Numbered from the stretch's first letter, positions 37,655 through 47,566 are shown. The stretch: 64,000 nucleotides of DNA from Mycobacterium florentinum (GCF_010730355.1 NZ_AP022576.1:5518001-5582000), one strand, 5' to 3'. Notes: generated by a model not told the origin, from the letters alone. Numbers and translations: made by a program.

Positions 37655-38619
37655 GCGAGGCTTCGCCGTTGCACTTGGTCCTGGGGGACGAGGATCTGCT
37701 GGTCGAACGAGCCGTGGCCGATGTGCTGCGGGCGGCGCGTAGACGCGCCGGCACCGACGACATCCCGGTCAATCGCATGCGGGCCGGCGACGTCAGCACC
37801 TATGAGCTCGCCGAGCTGCTGAGCCCGTCGCTGTTCGCCGACGAACGCATCGTCGTGCTGGAAGCCGCGGCCGAAGCAGGCAAGGACGCGGTCGCGATGA
37901 TCGCCGGGGCCGCCGCCGACCTGCCGCCGGGAACGATGCTGGTGGTGGTGCACTCCGGTGGCGGGCGGGCCAGGGCGCTCGCCGACCAGCTCAAGGCGCT
38001 GGGCGCCGAGGTTCACCCCTGCGCCCGGATCACCAAGCTGAGCGAACGAGTCGACTTCATCCGCAAGGAGTTTCGCGCGCTGCGAGTCAAGGTCGACGAG
38101 GACACGGTGACCGCCCTGCTGGATGCCGTCGGCTCCGACGTGCGGGAGCTGGCCTCCGCCTGCTCACAGTTGGTCGCCGACACCGGTGGCGAGGTCGATG
38201 AGGCCGCGGTGCGCCGCTATCACAGCGGCAAGGCCGAGGTGAAGGGCTTCGACATCGCCGACAAGGCCGTCGCCGGGGATGTCGCGGGCGCGGCCGAGGC
38301 GCTGCGATGGGCGATGATGCGCGGCGAGCCGCTGGTGGTGCTGGCCGACGCGCTGGCCGAAGCCATCCACACCATCGGCCGGGTGGGGCCGCTCTCCGGC
38401 GACCCGTACCGGCTGGCCGGGGAGCTGGGGATGCCGCCCTGGCGGGTGCAGAAAGCGCAGAAGCAGGCCCGGCGCTGGTCGCGCGACAGTGTGGCAACCG
38501 CGATGAAAGTCGTCGCGGAACTCAACGCCAACGTCAAGGGAGCCGCCGCGGACGCCGACTACGCGCTGGAATCAGCGGTCAGAAAGGTGGCCGAACTGGT
38601 GGCCGACCGGGGCCGATAG
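37651..38619 (+). CDS. holA: DNA polymerase III delta subunit
   Basis: 322 aa clamp-loader subunit that opens the beta sliding clamp during replication. The AAA+-like N-terminal part [16 protein letters not shown] is typical, as is the HolA helical collar at the C-terminus ([20 protein letters not shown] [16 protein letters not shown] and [15 protein letters not shown]). It does not carry a functional Walker A, as expected for delta. The GTG start is embedded in the comEC stop. The comEA-comEC-holA order is common in actinobacteria. Convergent with rpsT, with 8 bp between stops. Confidence 0.92.
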   Translation: MSEASPLHLVLGDEDLLVERAVADVLRAARRRAGTDDIPVNRMRAGDVSTYELAELLSPSLFADERIVVLEAAAEAGKDAVAMIAGAAADLPPGTMLVVVHSGGGRARALADQLKALGAEVHPCARITKLSERVDFIRKEFRALRVKVDEDTVTALLDAVGSDVRELASACSQLVADTGGEVDEAAVRRYHSGKAEVKGFDIADKAVAGDVAGAAEALRWAMMRGEPLVVLADALAEAIHTIGRVGPLSGDPYRLAGELGMPPWRVQKAQKQARRWSRDSVATAMKVVAELNANVKGAAADADYALESAVRKVAELVADRGR

Positions 38620-38627
38620 CCCAGGGC

Positions 38628-38888
38628 TCAGATCTTGTTGAGGGACCGCGCCAGCGCCGACTTCTTGTTGGCGGCCTGGTTCTTGTGGATGACGCCCTTG
38701 GTGGCCGCCTTGTCCAGCTTGCGGTTGGTCGACACCAGCAATTCCGCGGCCTTGTCCTTGTCGCCTGCCTCGGCGGCTTCACGGAACGCGCGCACGGCGG
38801 TGCGCAGCGAGGACTTCACGGACTTGTTGCGCAGTCGGGCGCGCTCGTTCGTCTTGATGCGCTTCTGCTGCGACTTGATGTTGGCCAC
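38628..38888 (-). CDS. rpsT: 30S ribosomal protein S20
   Basis: 86 aa, strongly basic, with the S20 signature [21 protein letters not shown] at the start and [21 protein letters not shown] at the end (shortened here by naming only family blocks). S20 binds 16S rRNA early in 30S assembly. It lies opposite to holA, as in M. tuberculosis Rv2412. AAGGAT is 9 nt before the ATG. The A+T-rich stretch 38940-39000 upstream should hold its promoter. Confidence 0.97.
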   Translation of the reverse strand: MANIKSQQKRIKTNERARLRNKSVKSSLRTAVRAFREAAEAGDKDKAAELLVSTNRKLDKAATKGVIHKNQAANKKSALARSLNKI

Positions 38889-39044
38889 GCGGAACTATCC
38901 TTCGTCGATTTGGTCTTTGCGGTGTCGTTTCAGGGGGCGCCCCACACCCGATTGCGACTGCTCAGGTTAGCAGTCGGTTACGTTTTCTCCCAAAACGGGA
39001 ACTCGTGGCCTGCCATAACGTCGATATGAGGCACCATCCTAGAA

Positions 39045-40754
39045 GTGAGTCTTGCGAACCAGGTTGAAACAACCAGGCGCGGGTCGCGCGGCGGCGCGCG
39101 CGCGCTGGCGCGCTCCGAGCGCATCTTCAGCGGATACAACTCGTCCGACGCCTACGAGATGGCCTTCGACGAGATGTTCGATGCGCAGGGCAACGTGCGT
39201 GGCCCCTACAAGGGCATCTACGACGAGCTGGCGCCAGCGGACGCCTCGGACCTGCGGGCCCGCGCCGACGCGCTGGCCCGTGCGTTCATCGACCAGGGCA
39301 TCACGTTCTCCCTGTCGGGCCAGGAGCGGCCGTTTCCGCTGGACCTGGTGCCGCGAGTGCTCTCCTCGGCCGAATGGAACCGGCTCGAGCGCGGCATCGT
39401 CCAACGGGTCAAAGCCCTCGAGATGTATCTCGACGACATCTACGGCGACCAGGAGATCCTGAACGACGGCGTGATCCCGCGTCGCCTGGTCACGTCCTGC
39501 GAACACTTTCACCGCCAGGCCGTGGGCATCGTCCCGCCCAACGGCGTGCGCATCCACGTCGCCGGCATCGACCTGATCCGCGACGAGAAGGGCACCTGGC
39601 GGGTTCTCGAGGACAACCTGCGCTCGCCCTCGGGCGTGTCGTACGTGATGGAGAACCGGCGCACCATGGCGCGGGTCTTCCCGAACCTGTTCGCCACCCA
39701 TCGGGTGCGTGCCGTCGACGACTACGCCTCGCACCTGCTGCGGGCCCTGCGCAACTCGGCGGCCACCAACGAGGCCGACCCGACCGTGGTGGTGCTGACG
39801 CCCGGCGTCTACAACTCCGCGTACTTCGAGCATTCGCTGCTCGCCCGGCAGATGGGCGTCGAGCTGGTCGAGGGCCGCGACCTGTTCTGCCGCGACAACC
39901 AGGTGTACATGCGCACCACCGAGGGGCAGACCCAGGTCGACGTCATCTATCGGCGCATCGACGACATCTTCCTCGACCCGCTGCAGTTCCGCGCCGACTC
40001 GGTGCTGGGGGTGGCCGGTTTGGTCAACGCCGCCCGCGCCGGCAACGTCGTCATCTCCAGCGCGATCGGCAACGGCGTCGGCGACGACAAACTGGTCTAC
40101 ACCTACGTGCCGACCATGATCGAGTACTACCTCGGCGAGAAGCCCCTGCTGGCCAACGTGGACACCTACCGGTGCTGGCTGGACGACGAACGCGAGGAGG
40201 TGCTCGACCGGGTCGGCGAGCTGGTCATCAAGCCGGTCGAGGGATCCGGCGGCTACGGCATCGTGTTCGGTCCCGACGCGTCCGAGAAGGAACTGGCGGC
40301 CGTCAGCAAGAAGATTCGCGACGACCCGCGCAGCTGGATCGCGCAGCCGATGATGGAGCTGTCGACCGTGCCGACGCGGATCGGCAACGCGCTGGCACCG
40401 CGCTATGTCGACCTGCGGCCGTTCGCGGTCAACGACGGCGACGAGGTATGGGTGCTGCCGGGCGGGCTGAGTCGGGTGGCGCTGGTCGAGGGCTCGCGGG
40501 TGGTCAACTCCAGCCAGGGAGGTGGTTCCAAGGACACCTGGGTGCTGGCGTCGCGCGCGTCGGCCGCAGATCGTGAGCTGGGTGCCGCCGAGGTGGTGCG
40601 TTCGTTGCCGAAGTCCATGTCCGAGAAGGGGCCCGACGACGACTCGCCGGAGTCGCCGCACCAGCAGCCCCTGCAGACTGAGCAACCGCAGGATGGGAAG
40701 CCGGCGAAAAGGCAGAAGCAAAAGCAGCAACAACAACAGAGGGCAGGTCGCTGA
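39045..40754 (+). CDS. Circularly permuted ATP-grasp protein (DUF404/DUF407)
   Basis: 569 aa from GTG 39045. Family blocks include the CP-ATP-grasp core (LEDNLRSPSGVSYVMENR), the acidic Mg/ATP segment (YRRIDDIFLDPL), VIKPVEGSGGYGIVFGP and the final SSQGGGSKDTWVL. ATP-grasp enzymes form amide or peptide bonds through acyl phosphates. The gene is the first of a three-gene unit with an alpha-E protein and a transglutaminase-like protein, joined by TGATG overlaps; this trio has been predicted to make or attach a peptide of unknown sequence. The last ~35 residues are Gln/Lys-rich (QKQQQQQ) and look disordered. The orthologue by order is Rv2411c. Confidence 0.88.
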   Translation: MSLANQVETTRRGSRGGARALARSERIFSGYNSSDAYEMAFDEMFDAQGNVRGPYKGIYDELAPADASDLRARADALARAFIDQGITFSLSGQERPFPLDLVPRVLSSAEWNRLERGIVQRVKALEMYLDDIYGDQEILNDGVIPRRLVTSCEHFHRQAVGIVPPNGVRIHVAGIDLIRDEKGTWRVLEDNLRSPSGVSYVMENRRTMARVFPNLFATHRVRAVDDYASHLLRALRNSAATNEADPTVVVLTPGVYNSAYFEHSLLARQMGVELVEGRDLFCRDNQVYMRTTEGQTQVDVIYRRIDDIFLDPLQFRADSVLGVAGLVNAARAGNVVISSAIGNGVGDDKLVYTYVPTMIEYYLGEKPLLANVDTYRCWLDDEREEVLDRVGELVIKPVEGSGGYGIVFGPDASEKELAAVSKKIRDDPRSWIAQPMMELSTVPTRIGNALAPRYVDLRPFAVNDGDEVWVLPGGLSRVALVEGSRVVNSSQGGGSKDTWVLASRASAADRELGAAEVVRSLPKSMSEKGPDDDSPESPHQQPLQTEQPQDGKPAKRQKQKQQQQQRAGR

Positions 40755-41731
40755 TGTTGGCCCGAAACGCCGAGGCGCTCTACTGGATTGGCCGCTATGT
40801 CGAGCGGGCTGACGACACCGCGCGCATTCTCGACGTGGTGCTGCATCAGTTGCTGGAGGATTCCAGCGTCGATCCCGACCAGGCGTCCCGGCTGCTGTTG
40901 CGAGTGCTCGGCATCGAGCCTCCCAAGCACGACTTGGACGTCTGGTCGTTGACCGACCTCGTCGCCTACAGCGCCGACTCCAAGGGTGGAAGCTCGATCG
41001 TCGACGCGATCACGGCGGCGCGCGAAAACGCCAAGTCGGCGCGCGAAGTGACGTCCATCGAAATCTGGGAATGCCTCAACACCACTTACCATGCCCTGCC
41101 GGAACGCGAACGTGCCGCCAAACGCCTTGGCCCACACGAGTTTCTGTCGTTTATCGAGGGCAGGGCCGCCATGTTCGCCGGCCTGGCCGACTCGACGCTC
41201 TCGCGTGACGACGGCTACCGCTTCCTGCTGTTGGGCCGGGCCATCGAGCGCGTCGATATGACGGTGCGGCTGCTGCTGTCGAGGGTCGGGGACAGTGCGT
41301 CCTCGCCGGCGTGGGTGACGCTGTTGCGTTCGGCCGGCGCCCACGACACGTACCTGCGCACCTATCGCGGGGTGCTCGACGCCGGTCGCGTGGTCGAGTT
41401 CATGCTGCTCGACCGGTTGTTCCCCCGGTCGGTGTTCTACTCGCTGAAGCTGGCCGAAGAGAGCGTCGAAGAGCTGGTGCGCAACCCGGCGAGCCGGGTG
41501 GGGGCCACCGCCGAAGCGCAGCGACTGCTGGGGCAGGCCCGCAGCGAGCTGGAATTCATGCCGCCCGGGGTGTTGCTCGACACCCTGGAGGCGCGGCTGG
41601 CGGGCTTGCAGACGACCTGCCGAGATGTCGGAGACGCGTTGTCGCAGCAATACTTCCACGTCACACCGTGGGTGGCGTGGTCGGATGCCGGTCACAGCGC
41701 CAGCCTGGTCACCCGGAACGGAGATACCTGA
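40754..41731 (+). CDS. Alpha-E domain protein (DUF403)
   Basis: 325 aa, all-helical. The diagnostic start is MLARNAEALYWIGRYVERAD, followed by YRFLLLGRAIERVDMTVR and, near the end, LDTLEARLAGLQTTC. Alpha-E proteins always travel with circularly permuted ATP-grasp and transglutaminase-like genes and may act as their scaffold. No catalytic residues are known. Start and stop overlap neighbours by one base (TGATG) on each side, so expression of the three is coupled. The orthologue by order is Rv2410c. Confidence 0.87.
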   Translation: MLARNAEALYWIGRYVERADDTARILDVVLHQLLEDSSVDPDQASRLLLRVLGIEPPKHDLDVWSLTDLVAYSADSKGGSSIVDAITAARENAKSAREVTSIEIWECLNTTYHALPERERAAKRLGPHEFLSFIEGRAAMFAGLADSTLSRDDGYRFLLLGRAIERVDMTVRLLLSRVGDSASSPAWVTLLRSAGAHDTYLRTYRGVLDAGRVVEFMLLDRLFPRSVFYSLKLAEESVEELVRNPASRVGATAEAQRLLGQARSELEFMPPGVLLDTLEARLAGLQTTCRDVGDALSQQYFHVTPWVAWSDAGHSASLVTRNGDT

Positions 41732-42570
41732 TGTGGCGGCTGCGCGTAGTGCACACGACCGGGTTCGCCTACCAATCGGCGGTGACCGCCTCCTATAACG
41801 AGGCCCGGCTGACCCCGAGCTCCGACACCCGGCAAAACGTCATCCTCAACCGCGTCGAAACCATTCCGGCAACCCGGTCCTATCGGTACATCGACTACTG
41901 GGGTACCGCCGTCACGGCGTTCGACCTGCACGCGCCACACAGCGACCTGACGGTGACGTCCTCGTCGGTCGTCGAGACCGAGCAGCCCGAACCACCCGCC
42001 AAGGATGTCACCTGGAGCGACCTGCATTCCGCGGCGGTGATCGACCGGTTCGACGAATTGCTGCAGCCCACCGAGTACACGCCGTTTAGCAAGCGGGTCA
42101 GGTCGATCGGCAGGAGAATCGCCAAGAGCAGCGAGCCACAGGAAGCCGTCAAGGCCGCGGCCGGCTGGGTGCACGAGGAGCTGGACTATCTTCCCGGGAC
42201 GACGGGGGTGCGCTCGTCGGGGCTGGACGCCCTGAAGGAGGGCAAGGGAGTCTGCCAGGACTTCGTCCACCTGTCGTTAATGCTCTTGCGCGACATGGGA
42301 ATTCCGGCCCGCTACGTGTCCGGCTACCTGCACCCCGAACGCGACGCGGTGGTCGGTGACACCGTGGAAGGCCGAAGCCACGCGTGGCTGCAGGCGTGGA
42401 CCGGTGGATGGTGGAACTACGACCCCACCAACGACACCGAGATCACCGAGCAATATGTCGGCGTGGGCGTCGGCCGCGACTACACCGATGTGTCCCCGCT
42501 GAAGGGCATCTACTCGGGCCAGGGCGCGACGGATCTCGACGTGGTCGTCGAGGTCACCCGACTGGCCTAG
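41731..42570 (+). CDS. Transglutaminase-like cysteine protease-fold protein
   Basis: 279 aa from ATG 41731, matching the M. tuberculosis length (Rv2409c). An N-terminal Bact_transglu_N domain (MWRLRVVHTTGFAYQSAV) precedes the transglutaminase core with catalytic Cys in EGKGVCQDFVHL, His in GRSHAWLQAWTGGWWNYDP and the Asp of NYDPTND. Proteins of this class cut or form isopeptide bonds. Third member of the ATP-grasp/alpha-E unit. The frame continues 420 bp upstream, but that is the alpha-E gene out of frame. It is convergent with rnz, 58 bp apart. Confidence 0.9.
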   Translation: MWRLRVVHTTGFAYQSAVTASYNEARLTPSSDTRQNVILNRVETIPATRSYRYIDYWGTAVTAFDLHAPHSDLTVTSSSVVETEQPEPPAKDVTWSDLHSAAVIDRFDELLQPTEYTPFSKRVRSIGRRIAKSSEPQEAVKAAAGWVHEELDYLPGTTGVRSSGLDALKEGKGVCQDFVHLSLMLLRDMGIPARYVSGYLHPERDAVVGDTVEGRSHAWLQAWTGGWWNYDPTNDTEITEQYVGVGVGRDYTDVSPLKGIYSGQGATDLDVVVEVTRLA

Positions 42571-42628
42571 CGGCATCAGATCCGCTGCCGCATCGCGAGA
42601 ACCGGCCTGGGTCAAGCGAAGTGGACGG

Positions 42629-43471
42629 CTACGGCCGCGGCGGGACTTCGACCCGGTGCAAGTCGTCGCCGAGCTCGATGCGCCCGCCGAATTCCGAGGC
42701 GGCCAGCGTCCGCCACTGTTCTTCTTGTCCGGGCACCAACGCCGGCACATAGTGCGTCATCACCAATGTGCCGACCCCCGCGCGGGCCGCGGTCGCCGCG
42801 GCTTCTTCGACCGACGAGTGGTAGTCGCAGATGTCCTGCAGCCGCTGCTGCGGGATCTGCGTGACGATGTCCTTGCGGATCACGGTGTGCACCAACGCGC
42901 CCGCCCCGGCCGCCAGTTCGTCGAGGCCGTCGCACGGCACGGTGTCCCCGGCCAGCACCACCGAGGCGCCGTCGGCGTCGATCCGGAACCCGATGGTCGG
43001 TGCTACCGGCCGGTGGTCGGTGGGCGCCACCCGAATCGAGACGCAGTCGCGGTCCCACACCGGGCCCTCGGTGTATTCGTGCACCTCGATCGGTGGCGGC
43101 GTGTTCAGGTCGTCGTGGTGGGCGATCCGGTAACCGATGTCGTGGCCGAACGCCTTCAGCATCGCCTCGACCGTCTCCGCGGTGCCCGGCGGCCCGATGA
43201 TCGGGAACGGCGCGGGATCCGGGGTGAACGTGGTGATCCACCGCGTGATGAGCAGGTCGCCGAGATCGCCGATGTGGTCGCTGTGCAGGTGGGTGAGCAG
43301 CAGCGCCGACAACCCGGCGGCGCCCACGCCGACTGCCGCCGCGCGCTGCAGGACACCACGCCCGCAATCCACCAGGAACACCTGCCCGCCGGCCCGCACC
43401 AGCGTCGCCGGCCCCGCTCGGTTCGGGTCGGGGATGGGACTGCCGGTTCCCAACAAGGTGATCTCGATCAT
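42629..43471 (-). CDS. rnz: Ribonuclease Z (tRNA 3'-processing endonuclease)
   Basis: 280 aa metallo-beta-lactamase fold enzyme. The zinc motif HLHSDHIGD and further ligands [10 protein letters not shown] and MTHYVPAL are present. It cleaves tRNA precursors 3' of the discriminator base. Start ATG 43471 ([12 protein letters not shown]) is preferred over the in-frame ATG 9 bp upstream because GAAGG then has normal spacing; for the upstream ATG it would touch the codon. In M. tuberculosis a PE gene (PE24) lies between this gene and the transglutaminase; here it is absent. Confidence 0.92.
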   Translation of the reverse strand: MIEITLLGTGSPIPDPNRAGPATLVRAGGQVFLVDCGRGVLQRAAAVGVGAAGLSALLLTHLHSDHIGDLGDLLITRWITTFTPDPAPFPIIGPPGTAETVEAMLKAFGHDIGYRIAHHDDLNTPPPIEVHEYTEGPVWDRDCVSIRVAPTDHRPVAPTIGFRIDADGASVVLAGDTVPCDGLDELAAGAGALVHTVIRKDIVTQIPQQRLQDICDYHSSVEEAAATAARAGVGTLVMTHYVPALVPGQEEQWRTLAASEFGGRIELGDDLHRVEVPPRP

Positions 43472-43671
43472 GGCCCTCATCCTTCAAGACGGGTCGGCGG
43501 ATTGTGGCCCATTCGGCTGATCGCTGGGATCGGCCGTTGTCACATGCGGATGTGACCCGCGGACCCGCGGCCATCTGGTGATGATCAGTTAACGGTTTTC
43601 GTGTTGCCTTTCCCGCCGCGCGAGATAGCCGTAGCCTGGTGTGAAGCAGATCACAACCAGCTGGAGGCTTG

Positions 43672-44100
43672 ATGCGGATAGCGGACGTTTTGCGCAACAA
43701 AGGTGCGGCGGTCACGACGATCAATCCGGACGCCACGGTCCGGGAACTGCTCGCCGGCCTCGCCGAGCAAAACATCGGCGCCATGGTGGTGGTGGGAGAC
43801 GAGGGAGTGGTCGGCATCGTGTCCGAGCGCGACGTCGTGCGCCAACTACACGCGCATGGCCCCAGCGTGCTGACCCGCCCGATCTCCAAGATCATGACCG
43901 CGACTGTTGCGACCTGCACGAAGTCCGACACGGTCGACGAGATCAGCATGCTGATGACCAAGAACCGGGTGCGCCACGTGCCCGTGCTCGACGGCAAGAA
44001 GCTGATCGGCATCGTGAGCATCGGAGACGTCGTGAAGACGCGGATGGAAGAGCTCGAGGCCGAACAGCAGCAGCTGCAGTCCTACATCACGCAAGGCTGA
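43672..44100 (+). CDS. CBS-domain pair protein
   Basis: 142 aa made only of two CBS motifs: MRIADVLRNKGAAVTTI with LAEQNIGAMVVVGDEGVVGIV, and IMTATVATCTKSDTV with KNRVRHVPVLDGKKLIGIVS. CBS pairs bind adenosine nucleotides and act as energy sensors for a partner that cannot be named here. ATG 43672 is chosen over TTG 43669 because GGAGG is 5 nt before it. The orthologue by order is Rv2406c. It ends just before a long palindrome. Confidence 0.9.
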   Translation: MRIADVLRNKGAAVTTINPDATVRELLAGLAEQNIGAMVVVGDEGVVGIVSERDVVRQLHAHGPSVLTRPISKIMTATVATCTKSDTVDEISMLMTKNRVRHVPVLDGKKLIGIVSIGDVVKTRMEELEAEQQQLQSYITQG

Positions 44101-44110
44101 TCGCCCTTTT

Positions 44111-44172
44111 CGCCGAACGTGCACTGATGGCGAGAATTCGGCCCATTTTTCGCCGTCAGTGCACGTTCGGCG
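44111..44172. terminator. 22-bp palindrome between convergent genes
   Basis: Arms 44111-44132 (CGCCGAACGTGCACTGATGGCG) and 44151-44172 are complementary over 21 of 22 bases around an 18-nt loop; the one mismatch can be a G-U pair in RNA. It sits between the CBS gene (plus) and the PemK-like gene (minus), placed to stop both. Its outer stem shares CCGAACGT/ACGTTCGG with the palindrome at 32669-32727. Confidence 0.6.
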
Positions 44173-44208
44173 ATGGCGTGAGTCGAGCACGTTGCGCAAT
44201 AGCGTGTT

Positions 44209-44811
44209 TCAGCGCCAGGCGTAGTCGGTGCGCAGCCGGGCGGCCACCACGTCGAAGATCTCGCGTTCCAGGATCGCGCCCTCGCGGCGAATGCCCTCCT
44301 CGGGCACGTCGAGCACCCGATCCAGCCGCACCCAGCTTTCCCGGCCCTCGCAATCCCAGTCGCCCGCGCCGATCCCGACCCAATCCGGGTCAGACGCATA
44401 GTGCTCCTGACTGGACAGCATGAGCCCGAGCAGGACGCTGCGGTCGCGGCCCACGACGAGCACCGGGCGGTCTTTTCCGCGGGTCGGATCGTCCTCGTAG
44501 ACCACCCAAGTCCAGACGATTTCCCCGGGATCGGCCCTGCCGTCGAGGTCGGGGGCGTAGACGACCTTGCGGGCCCGTTGGGCGGTGGGGAAGCTGTCGC
44601 TGGTCACCGGGCGGCCCTCGGTGATCGATGCCGACTCCGACTCGCCGCCGGAAGCCCGCGCGTTCGCGGTGGTTTTCACGACCTGTTCGATCTCGCGGTA
44701 CACGGCATGCGCGGTCTGGACCTGCTGGATGAGTCGCGGAACCCCGTAGACGACCACGTTCTGGGCAAACCGCTGGAATGTCTTCCACTGCGATTTCCGG
44801 GCAGGGGCCAT
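44209..44811 (-). CDS. PemK/MazF-fold-like protein (Rv2405-like), function unknown
   Basis: 200 aa. The C-terminal ~110 residues contain EIVWTWVVYEDDPTRGKDRPVLVV-type sequence (only the PVLVVGRDRSV core is diagnostic) and LMLSSQEHY, resembling the PemK/MazF SH3-like barrel, a ribonuclease or gyrase-toxin fold. The N-terminal ~80 residues are helical and not seen in toxins. No antitoxin gene is adjacent, and the gene is a stable part of the mycobacterial backbone (Rv2405 by order), so a classical toxin role is unlikely. It is divergent from lepA with only a few tens of bases between starts. Confidence 0.6.
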   Translation of the reverse strand: MAPARKSQWKTFQRFAQNVVVYGVPRLIQQVQTAHAVYREIEQVVKTTANARASGGESESASITEGRPVTSDSFPTAQRARKVVYAPDLDGRADPGEIVWTWVVYEDDPTRGKDRPVLVVGRDRSVLLGLMLSSQEHYASDPDWVGIGAGDWDCEGRESWVRLDRVLDVPEEGIRREGAILEREIFDVVAARLRTDYAWR

Positions 44812-44846
44812 AGGTGCAGTTTAGACGCGGGCGTCCGATCGCGACT

Positions 44847-46784
44847 GTGTCCGAGTATGTCCCGACCAGCCCGCATGGATACCCTGGACGTACCCGCGAA
44901 TCGCCGGTCAGCAGCAACAACAGCACTAGCCAGGAGATCCCCATCAGCAGTTTCGCCGACAAGACCTTCACCGCGCCGGCGCAGATCAGGAACTTCTGCA
45001 TCATCGCTCATATCGACCACGGCAAGTCCACGCTGGCCGACCGGATGCTTCAGCTCACCGGCGTCGTCGACGAGCGGTCCATGCGTGCTCAGTACCTGGA
45101 CCGGATGGACATCGAGCGGGAGCGCGGCATCACCATCAAGGCACAGAATGTCCGGCTGCCCTGGAAAGTCGGCGACGAAGAGTTCGTGCTGCACCTGATC
45201 GACACCCCGGGTCACGTCGACTTCACCTACGAGGTGTCCCGCGCGCTGGAGGCCTGCGAGGGCGCGGTGCTGCTGGTGGACGCCGCGCAGGGCATCGAGG
45301 CCCAGACGCTGGCAAACCTTTACCTGGCGCTGGACCGCGACCTGCACATCATTCCGGTGCTCAACAAGATCGACCTGCCGGCCGCGGACCCGGAGCGCTA
45401 TGCGGGCGAGATCGCGCACATCATCGGCTGCGAACCCGGCGACGTGCTGCGCGTGTCCGGCAAGACCGGCGAGGGTGTGGCCGACCTGCTCGACCACGTG
45501 GTGCGCGAGGTGCCGCCGCCGCAGGGTGACGCCGACGCGCCCGCTCGCGCGATGATCTTCGACTCCGTCTACGACATCTACCGCGGTGTGGTGACCTACG
45601 TCCGCGTGGTGGACGGCAAGATCACGCCCCGCGAGCGCATCGCGATGATGTCCACCGGCGCAACGCACGAGCTACTCGAAGTCGGCATCGTCTCGCCCGA
45701 ACCCAAGCCCAGCCAGGGCCTGGGGGTGGGGGAGGTGGGCTACCTGATCACCGGTGTGAAGGACGTCCGTCAGTCCAAGGTCGGCGACACCGTGACGACG
45801 GCCCGACACGGCGCCAAGGAAGCGCTCACCGGTTACCGCGAACCCAAGCCGATGGTCTACTCGGGGCTGTATCCGGTCGACGGTTCGGACTACCCGGACC
45901 TGCGCGACGCCCTGGAAAAACTGCAACTCAACGACGCGGCCCTGACCTACGAGCCGGAGACGTCGGTGGCGCTGGGTTTCGGATTCCGTTGCGGCTTCCT
46001 GGGTCTGCTGCACATGGAGATCACTCGCGAGCGGCTGGAGCGCGAGTTCGATCTGGACCTGATCTCGACGTCGCCCAACGTCGTGTACCGGGTGGTCAAA
46101 GAGGACAACAGCGAGATCGTGGTGACCAACCCGTCGGACTGGCCCGACGGAAAGGTTCGCGAGGTTTACGAGCCGGTGGTCAAGACCACCGTCATCGCCC
46201 CGAGCGAATTCATCGGCACCATCATGGAGCTGTGCCAGTCGCGCCGCGGTGAGCTCGGAGGCATGGACTATCTGTCGCCGGAGCGCGTCGAGCTGCGCTA
46301 CTCGATGCCGTTGGGGGAGATCATCTTCGACTTCTTCGATTCCCTGAAGTCGCGGACCCGCGGCTACGCCAGCCTGGATTACGAGGAGGCGGGTGAGCAG
46401 CTGGCCGATCTGGTCAAGGTCGACATCCTGTTGCAGGGCGAGGCCGTCGACGCGTTCAGTGCGATCGTGCACAAAGACGGCGCGTCAGCCTACGGCAACA
46501 AGATGACCACCAAGCTGAAGGAACTGATCCCGCGCCAGCAGTTCGAGGTGCCGGTGCAAGCGGCTATCGGATCGAAAATCATTGCGCGCGAGAACATCCG
46601 CGCGATCCGCAAGGACGTGCTCTCCAAATGCTATGGGGGAGACATCACCCGCAAGCGCAAACTTCTGGAAAAGCAGAAGGAAGGCAAGAAGCGGATGAAA
46701 ACCATTGGGCGCGTGGATGTCCCGCAAGAGGCGTTCGTCGCGGCGCTGTCCACCGACGCCGCGGGGGACAAAGCCAAGAAGTAG
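44847..46784 (+). CDS. lepA: Elongation factor 4 (LepA), translational GTPase
   Basis: 645 aa if started at GTG 44847; the frame also allows GTG 44814, only 2 bp from the divergent gene, which leaves no room for a promoter. G-domain motifs: AHIDHGKST (G1), RGITIKAQ (G2), DTPGHVDF (G3), NKIDLP (G4). LepA back-translocates or remodels stalled ribosomes and is not essential in most bacteria. The C-terminal LepA-specific domain is complete ([17 protein letters not shown]). Followed 25 bp later by lppR. Confidence 0.95.
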   Translation: MSEYVPTSPHGYPGRTRESPVSSNNSTSQEIPISSFADKTFTAPAQIRNFCIIAHIDHGKSTLADRMLQLTGVVDERSMRAQYLDRMDIERERGITIKAQNVRLPWKVGDEEFVLHLIDTPGHVDFTYEVSRALEACEGAVLLVDAAQGIEAQTLANLYLALDRDLHIIPVLNKIDLPAADPERYAGEIAHIIGCEPGDVLRVSGKTGEGVADLLDHVVREVPPPQGDADAPARAMIFDSVYDIYRGVVTYVRVVDGKITPRERIAMMSTGATHELLEVGIVSPEPKPSQGLGVGEVGYLITGVKDVRQSKVGDTVTTARHGAKEALTGYREPKPMVYSGLYPVDGSDYPDLRDALEKLQLNDAALTYEPETSVALGFGFRCGFLGLLHMEITRERLEREFDLDLISTSPNVVYRVVKEDNSEIVVTNPSDWPDGKVREVYEPVVKTTVIAPSEFIGTIMELCQSRRGELGGMDYLSPERVELRYSMPLGEIIFDFFDSLKSRTRGYASLDYEEAGEQLADLVKVDILLQGEAVDAFSAIVHKDGASAYGNKMTTKLKELIPRQQFEVPVQAAIGSKIIARENIRAIRKDVLSKCYGGDITRKRKLLEKQKEGKKRMKTIGRVDVPQEAFVAALSTDAAGDKAKK

Positions 46785-46809
46785 CGATTGGCTCGGGGGG
46801 AGCGAATTG

Positions 46810-47529
46810 ATGCGAGCGCTTGCGCTGTTGGCGCTCGCCCTGCTGACCGCGGGTTGCGTCCACACCGTGGTCGGCATGCCGAAGCGCGCCGTTCATCCCG
46901 CCTCACCAGTGGTGCCGCTAGAGCAAGTCCTACCGACCGACGACGAAGTCACGGCCGCGGCCGGTAACCCTCTGATGCCCGAAGGACCACCGCAAGTCGG
47001 CGGTACCGAGGTGCTGCCGAACGGGATTCGCGACGATAGCAACGCCGCGCCCATCGAATGTATCGGTGCGACTTCCCCATTGCTGCGCGTCGTCTACGAA
47101 AAGGGATCGGTCCGCGCGGTGGCTGCCCAGAGCTATTGGAATCCCAACTTGCGCGTGCCGGTGTTCGGCGTGCGCGCGGGTGCGGTCCGGTTGGCGTCGT
47201 CTGCGGATGCACAACGACTTTTCGCGTCGTTCGTACCGCAATGGCAGAAATGCGCGGGCACTACTGTCACCCTGTACACCCACGACACCGAGAACACCGA
47301 ACTGTATTCGAAGGTGACCGACGTCAAGGTCGATGAACCAATACTGTCGGCGACCGTCATCGCCTGGGACAACCACCACACGCCGCCGACTCCCAACGAG
47401 CACGTCGTCGGGATGGAGTCCGACGTAGTCGTCGACGTCAGAGTTTCCGTCGGGCCGCACGCAGAGGCCGGAACCCGGGCCATCGATATCGCCCGGGTGA
47501 TGTTGCGGAAAGTGTCGAGCACGAATTGA
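46810..47529 (+). CDS. lppR: Lipoprotein LppR
   Basis: 239 aa. A 15-residue signal (RALALLALALLTAGC) ends in the lipobox LTAGC, so the mature protein starts with lipid-modified Cys and is anchored to the cell envelope. The rest resembles the extracellular sensor domain family of PknH-like and Lpp proteins, with four cysteines (CIGATSP, KCAGTT) likely forming disulfides. No enzyme signature. By order it matches LppR (Rv2403c). ATG 46810 is the only start that gives a lipoprotein signal. It follows lepA on the same strand. Confidence 0.85.
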   Translation: MRALALLALALLTAGCVHTVVGMPKRAVHPASPVVPLEQVLPTDDEVTAAAGNPLMPEGPPQVGGTEVLPNGIRDDSNAAPIECIGATSPLLRVVYEKGSVRAVAAQSYWNPNLRVPVFGVRAGAVRLASSADAQRLFASFVPQWQKCAGTTVTLYTHDTENTELYSKVTDVKVDEPILSATVIAWDNHHTPPTPNEHVVGMESDVVVDVRVSVGPHAEAGTRAIDIARVMLRKVSSTN

Positions 47530-47566
47530 GTGTCGAGTGTATTGCCTTGCCGGGTAGTGGCTTTCG

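Noticed and set aside
39039..40736. 565-codon open frame antisense to the ATP-grasp gene
   Set aside because: Low-complexity Val/His/Arg product mirroring the real gene on the other strand.
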